From the NCBI GenBank assembly GCA_029204225.1, contig CM055112.1:23254578-23318577 (forward strand): 64,000 nt of DNA, given 5' to 3'. This stretch comes from Diphasiastrum complanatum. Its lineage: Eukaryota; Streptophyta; Lycopodiopsida; Lycopodiales; Lycopodiaceae. Within the stretch, counting starts at the first letter, position 1. The number at the start of each line of letters is the position of its first letter. The position numbers and the translations under genes are program-made. A model generated the notes under the pieces. The model made no database searches. It was not told where the DNA came from and was given only the letters and a program-made list of their open reading frames with translations. Shown here piece by piece: positions 59,392-64,000 of this stretch.

Positions 59392-59831
59392 TTTAGTATT
59401 CACAGCTCAATCCATCAACTCTTCATCAAACCTGCAAAAAATTCAAACACAACGCAAACCAAGAAAAGAGATTGAGGATGGTGAGTGATAGCAACAGTAT
59501 ATGAGAAAAGAGAAGAAGTTTAGACTTGACAGAGATTTAATCAAATTGCGGCTTAAAGTAAATGATAGATAGTTTAATTGGCTAGTAGCTCATAATCTTG
59601 GTTATGTATTATCCCTAAAACGTTTCAAAGATTTTTCTTTCTAAGAATCTATCAAATCATTTCATTAATGCTACAACTAATAATGTAAAATAAAATAAAA
59701 TTTTAAGCCCAAAGATACACATATTCAACAGTCATTGAATTAACAATGTGGAAACATGAACGTGAATATCACCTAATTGTTCTCAAGATAGCAATGTTCT
59801 TAGATGCACAAAGAACGATTAACTAATCAAT

Positions 59832-60804
59832 AAGCTAACAAGTAGCTAAAAAAACTTGTTAATCTGCCATGTATTTATGCACGCAATTTATGTAGCACCC
59901 TACACCACGGAAAATGGAAAAATTTATTTTTCTGAGAAACTCAACCTGTAGAGTTTGGTTTAAACTAAAGAGATCGGAAAGGCTTGCAGACTTTCCAGAC
60001 ATTGCTAGAATGCAGAAAGGCAACAACCACCTCATACTCCAAATTCTTCGATGCACCAGGTGTGCTGTTGTTGCACACTCACAACATGGTCGTAGTAGAA
60101 TCTTTTGAAATCGGCCACCAGCCTATGGCATCTCCGAGCTCTTTCTCCATCAAACCGCGAGGTGACCCGCCGGGCTCCGTGAATGAAGCTGCTCTGAGGC
60201 TCCAACAAAAGGCAAGGATCAAAAGGAGCAGGAATCCTGAAAACACACGCAGATTGGAGGGCAATGCGAGAACGTGATTGAGCAGCTGAAGAAGATGAGG
60301 ACGAGGACGAAGGGGAGGAGATGGGTGAGAGGAGATGATGGCGATGGTGAGAAAGAAAGCGATGATGCCATTTCTACTCATTCAATTAAAAAAGCTTTTG
60401 CTTTTATGCCCCATTCATTCTTTGCATAACTTCGTAGTGCCATCAAATGCATGTTCTTTTATCCCTCAACAAAGGTTTTAGCTTTAAAATTTTAAATCAT
60501 CATCACATAATATACTTTAACCTTAACCATTTTACAAACTCCATTGACAGAACTCAACACATAATAGTAATGCCTTTGCAATGCAAAAACAAGGCATCAA
60601 TTAGGAACTTGCAATGGCAACGATTACGCTAAATAGACGATTGATATGCCGAGAGAGAGAGAGAGAGAGATTTTGAGAGATTTTGAGCGAGTGAGTGAGT
60701 GAGTAAGTACACGATTTATATGCCAAGCGTTCCATTGCCTCAAGGTAAAACAAAAGGAACGAGAGAAAGAGAGAGCGAGAGCGAGCGCTAGCGAGCGACC
60801 GGCG
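59832..60804. other. Intergenic region upstream of the F-box gene
   Basis: It holds the presumed promoter and 5' UTR of the F-box gene, with GA tracts at 60654-60670 and 60765-60800. GAGA tracts are common in plant core promoters and are bound by BPC-type factors in known cases. A minus-strand frame is described separately. Confidence 0.45.
60079..60381 (-). other. Possible small secreted or membrane protein frame
   Basis: The 100-codon frame starts MSRNGIIAFFLTIAIISSHP and has a second hydrophobic stretch, VFSGFLLLLILAFCWSL (residues about 45-61), followed by a hydrophilic tail. A TTTTCAG before the second hydrophobic stretch could be a splice acceptor. It is divergently oriented to the F-box gene, 424 bp away. 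No family is recognised, and it may be chance. Confidence 0.3.
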
Positions 60805-62157
60805 ATGGCGATGGAAGTAGAAGCACAGGACTTTCAGGATGTTGTGAATCATAGTTGGCATCATGCACTGCTTCCTCCGCCTTCGGCTCCGCCTTCGGAT
60901 GACGTGCCTGATCCCAGACCACCTCGGCTTCCTCAGCTTTTGCACTTATCTGATTTGCCTGCTTATGCGCTAGAGAAAATCTTTCAGTGTCTAGATTTTA
61001 CGAGCTTGCTGCGAGCATGTGCTGTATGTGCTGCTTGGAGAAGCTTCGTGCGTTCGGATTATTTTCGCCGGCATATATCCATTGCTTGCCCTCCCACGCG
61101 GCCTTGGTTTGTCCTTTGCGAACTGTATGAAGTTATCCGTGACTGCCATCCAATATACATAGCTCATGCTGATCAATGGAGTAAAATCTATCTTCCGACA
61201 ATCAGGAACTCGGAAATGCCATGGATTACGAACTTAATCTCTTCTGCTGGTGGGCTTGTATGTTGTCCAGTTTTTGACGAGCCCATTAACATAGAGGTAT
61301 GCAATTTATTCACCGGAGACAGTAGAAAGCTGCCGTTGGATCCAGTGGAATGGAGGATGGAAGATTTATACCAGGTCAACCTTCGGATGGTTGATATAAA
61401 CGTCGGTCACTATCAAGTTATTATTGTCAGCGCCTTCGAATTATCAGAGGGAGAAGTAGGTAGAGGATGCTTAAAGGTAGATTTGTATGACAATAAGAAG
61501 GGCGCGTGGATCGAAGGCTGCAAAATTTTGATCATGGATATGGTTCTCGGATATGCTTACGGAGACAGAGAAAACGAAGGAGTCTGTAACGTCGATACTC
61601 TGTACGTCTTGGTGAACGTCTTGGTGAATACTACTGTCGCTGAACACGATAATGACCGGGAAGAAAAAGACCTAATATATGCATTTAATCTTAAGAGCAA
61701 GGTAAACTTTGAGAGTATCATTGAGATTCCAACACATTATAACCATCCCAGCCTCCATGTTTGGAATGAGAAACTGGTGCTCGTAGCAATCGAAGAATTA
61801 ACAATGATCAAGGTTTGGGTATTGGTGGATAATCCAAGCTACCGGTGGGAGCAGATCACAAACATGCCCTCGTGCCTCTGCCGGGAATTTTGGTGGTGGA
61901 CCGACTCCCCTGAACAGGAAGACCCTTTTTTTCAAAAGTTGATAGTGCGTTCTTATCACACCTCTGCACAAGGAACTTCAATCTACTTCGTTAGCAGGAT
62001 GACCTCGAATGGAAAACAGGTAGCGTTACTTGAACTGACAACTGAAGGAAAACGATGGCGCATGTTACCGGAAACCCAAACGACCTTGGTTCCACGAAAC
62101 TTTATAATAGCACCTTACGGTTTTTGCTTTGAACCCCGACTAGATTGCGTTCCATAA
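60805..62157 (+). CDS. F-box protein (450 aa)
   Basis: An intact single-exon frame. Residues about 46-90 form an F-box (LHLSDLPAYALEKIFQCLDF, then CAVCAAWRSFVRSD), the segment that binds SKP1 in SCF ubiquitin ligases. The first 45 residues are acidic and proline-rich. The rest (about 90-450) resembles the beta-propeller (kelch/DUF295-like) substrate-recognition part of plant F-box proteins, with spaced W/G pairs such as GAWIEG, KVWVLVDN and YRWEQI, but no clear kelch consensus. The start chosen is the first ATG (MAMEVEAQ). An alternative two codons later is equally possible. Upstream GA-rich sequence fits a 5' UTR. There are no internal stops and base use is less AT-rich than the flanks, so it is likely functional. 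The substrate is unknown. Confidence 0.88.
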   Translation: MAMEVEAQDFQDVVNHSWHHALLPPPSAPPSDDVPDPRPPRLPQLLHLSDLPAYALEKIFQCLDFTSLLRACAVCAAWRSFVRSDYFRRHISIACPPTRPWFVLCELYEVIRDCHPIYIAHADQWSKIYLPTIRNSEMPWITNLISSAGGLVCCPVFDEPINIEVCNLFTGDSRKLPLDPVEWRMEDLYQVNLRMVDINVGHYQVIIVSAFELSEGEVGRGCLKVDLYDNKKGAWIEGCKILIMDMVLGYAYGDRENEGVCNVDTLYVLVNVLVNTTVAEHDNDREEKDLIYAFNLKSKVNFESIIEIPTHYNHPSLHVWNEKLVLVAIEELTMIKVWVLVDNPSYRWEQITNMPSCLCREFWWWTDSPEQEDPFFQKLIVRSYHTSAQGTSIYFVSRMTSNGKQVALLELTTEGKRWRMLPETQTTLVPRNFIIAPYGFCFEPRLDCVP

Positions 62158-62666
62158 AAATTCTCAGTGTGTACAAACGATAGTGTTTCATGATCACTTA
62201 AAAAGCAGATGAACTAGCTAGAGTTTGTTGTTAGTAGGTAGTAGGTATGCTTTTGTTTGTGTGTGTGTGTGTGTGTGAGTGTGTGCGTGCGTGTGTATGT
62301 GTATGTGTGTGAATCATCAAAACACTTGGAGTGGTTTTACCCAAATGATGGAAATCATAATGTCATGACTCATAACTTTGGTCCTTTAATCAAGTCCACA
62401 TTCAGACTAGCTCGCTACACATCCATGATTAATTTTGATTTTTGGCAAGCAAGATATCTTATAATTGTCACCTCTTTATTGGCTATCATGATAATGCATG
62501 GTTTCAAGGCCTTGATTTGCATTTATTTCTTTCTTGTTGATAATTTTTTTCTTGAAATATAAAAATAGAGGTTTCCATTTTATTACATTTATGAGCATCT
62601 TCCCATTTTTTATTGAAAAACAAACTCCTAATGAAGAAGAAGTCCATGGCATTTGAGATGAGCATT
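62158..62666. other. 3' flank of the F-box gene
   Basis: No gene is seen. A GT-rich microsatellite lies at 62256-62310. The remaining sequence is AT-rich and unassigned up to the Copia remnant. Confidence 0.45.
62256..62310. repeat. (GT)n microsatellite with variants
   Basis: About 11 perfect GT units are followed by GTGC, GTAT and GTGA variants. It probably lies in or just after the 3' UTR of the F-box gene. Confidence 0.9.
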
Positions 62667-64000
62667 TTGTGCTATTAAGTTGATGCTAATATGCAAATAT
62701 GTTGGCCTTCATACTCCTTTTGATCAATGTGGGATCAAAAGACAGTTCACGCAAGCTCATACTCATGAACTTAATGGAGTAGTTAATCAGCTCAAGAATC
62801 ATCTAATTGTGAAGAGCGCCAAATCAATGCTTGTTGAGATGAAACTACCAAAGGGCTTTTAGGAGGAGGAAGAAGGCAATCTATCTTTGATGGTATCCTC
62901 ACCACAAACATCTAATCAAGACACTTGGTGGATTGATAGTGGGGCAAGCTCTCACATGACTCACCAAAAAGACTACTTTTCTAATTTACTTTCTTACAAT
63001 AGTTCTAAGAGATTTATCTTCACTGCAAGTGATCAAGAATGTGAGATTGTAGGTGTTGGATCCATTCCTTTATGTCTAGGAACATCTAAAAGAGTAGATC
63101 TAGACAATGTTCTTTATGTACCTTCAATTACAAAGAGCTTGTTGAGTGTAGGACAACTTATGGATAGTGGATTAGATGTACATTTCAAGCATGGAGCATG
63201 TTCTATCTTGAAAGATAAAAAATGTATTGCTAGTGGTTTCAAGCAAGGGAGGTTATCATAAATTGGATGCTAATGTGATGGTTGGAAGCGTGAACATGGC
63301 AAGGGAGGAGCTCACTCAAGTGGAATTATGGCACAAAAGGTTAGGCCATCCTAACTACAAAGTTATGGAGACCATGGTGACAAAGGAGCTAGCAAAAGGA
63401 CTTCCCAAAACCATATCCAAGTGTGGCAAGCTTTGTGAAGCTTGTGGACTCTCCAAATCTCATAAGCTTCCTTTCAAGATATCTTTGATAAGATCTAACT
63501 CTCCTCTTGACCTTATACACTCGGATGTTCATTCATTTTCACATGAATCAAATGGTGGAGCTCTTATGTATGTCACTTTTATTGATGATAAATCAAAATA
63601 TTCTTGGCTTTATCTCTTGTCTAAGAAAAGTAAAGTTTTTGAGTCCTTTGTAAAGTTCAAAACTCTTGTGGAAAAGCAACTTAATACTAGCTTGAAAGTA
63701 TTAAGAAGTGATAATGGAGGGGAGTACATCTCCAATAGGATGAAAGAGTTTTGTGATACTAATGGCATTAAGAGAGAGTTTACTTGCACATATACTCCAC
63801 AACAAAATGGAGTAGCTGAGAGAAAGAATAGGACACTATGTGAGTGTGCTAAAGCTATGAGATTAGATGCATCACTTCCTATTTCATTTTGGGAAGAAGC
63901 TATTTTATGTGCAAACTTTCTATGTAATAGAATGGCTAATAGTGCCATTAAAGGACTTACACCTTATGAAGTATTTTTTGGCAAAAAGCCAAATCTTAGT
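62667..64000 (+). mobile_element. Copia element, running off the window end
   Basis: The visible part covers a degraded gag end, protease and integrase. It belongs to the same lineage as 3937 and 49600 (WWIDSGASSHM, PSITKSLLSVGQ, TPQQNGVAERKNRTLCECAK). No LTR is visible inside the window. Confidence 0.8.
62887..64000 (+). pseudogene. Copia protease-integrase, frameshifted, partial
   Basis: 62887-63261 holds the protease (DTWWIDSGASSHM) and the start of the integrase zinc region (KQGRL). A one-base frameshift near 63253 is followed by a long clean frame to the window end: KLDANVMVG, ELWHKRLGHPNYK, HSDVHSF, LRSDNGGEY and NGVAERKNRT. Integrase catalytic D, D and E are all present. Except for the frameshift this is well preserved. 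The gag part upstream (62680-62862) is too decayed to show a clear zinc knuckle. Confidence 0.82.

Larger units (their letters stand above)
58282..59831. mobile_element. Foldback element with long inverted arms
   Basis: Left arm 58282-58946 and right arm 59123-59831 are reverse complements over their length with roughly 85-90% identity by eye. An extra 45-50 bp in the right arm lies near 59,650-59,700. Matching landmarks include TTAGTTAATC-TTCTTTGTGCATCTAAG at the outer ends, ATGTGTATCTTTGGGCTTAAAATTTTATT, CTATCTATCATTTACTTTAAGCC and CACCATCCTCAATCTCTTTTC. There is no coding capacity. It looks like a foldback or long-TIR MITE type (possibly Mutator-related). The target duplication was not identified. 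The transcript would form a hairpin of about 650 base pairs. Confidence 0.8.

Overview
This window is nuclear DNA of a land plant with a repeat-rich genome. It is AT-rich, has no operon structure, and is mostly layered LTR retrotransposons with only two convincing host genes. The very long intergenic spaces and nested, decayed Copia and Ty3/Gypsy elements would suit a gymnosperm or another large-genome plant, but the species cannot be fixed from the sequence.

Left part (1-14,000). A decayed Copia element (leader from 2539, gag start at 3809, pol remnants to about 13,895) was split by a young, structurally complete Copia element at 3937-10367. The young element has two 655-bp LTRs that differ at two positions, a perfect 5-bp target duplication (GCAGG), a tRNA-Met-type primer site, a polypurine tract and one intact 1,317-codon gag-pol frame.

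Middle-left (14,000-31,300). There is one probable host gene on the minus strand (17132-18487, an unfamiliar protein with two membrane segments) in a long intergenic stretch. It is followed by fragments: an unidentified transposon-like coding piece (20399-21232), an internally deleted Copia with one good LTR (21233-23300), minus-strand Gypsy pieces (23990-24790 and 26275-27560), a Gypsy-type LTR end with primer site (to 25523), and a second copy of the long leader seen at 2539-3808 (28763-30046).

Middle (31,300-49,700). A large decayed Ty3/Gypsy element runs from an LTR end and a tRNA-Asp-like primer site (33699) through gag, protease, reverse transcriptase and integrase remnants to an extra downstream reading frame. 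Two other elements interrupt it: a CACTA-like DNA transposon whose left end is the classic CACTACAAGAAAA (34675), and a 4.6-kb non-coding LTR element (40264-44878).

Right part (49,700-64,000). A decayed Copia (49750-53804, with 3' LTR) is followed by a minus-strand Copia fragment with its LTR (54615-55814). That fragment lies among gene pieces, including a C-terminal fragment of an FCP1/SCP-like phosphatase domain and a piece with a ParB-like motif. Next come a 1.55-kb foldback element with about 0.7-kb inverted arms (58282-59831), an intact single-exon F-box gene (60805-62157), and a Copia element that runs off the window end.

Nothing here forms a multi-gene pathway. The strongest leads for something undescribed are the foldback element with 21-bp repeats, a family of LTR elements with apparent TAGAA...TTCTA ends, the palindrome cluster inside the CACTA-like element, and the fragments with ParB-like and GDLKTLKC motifs.
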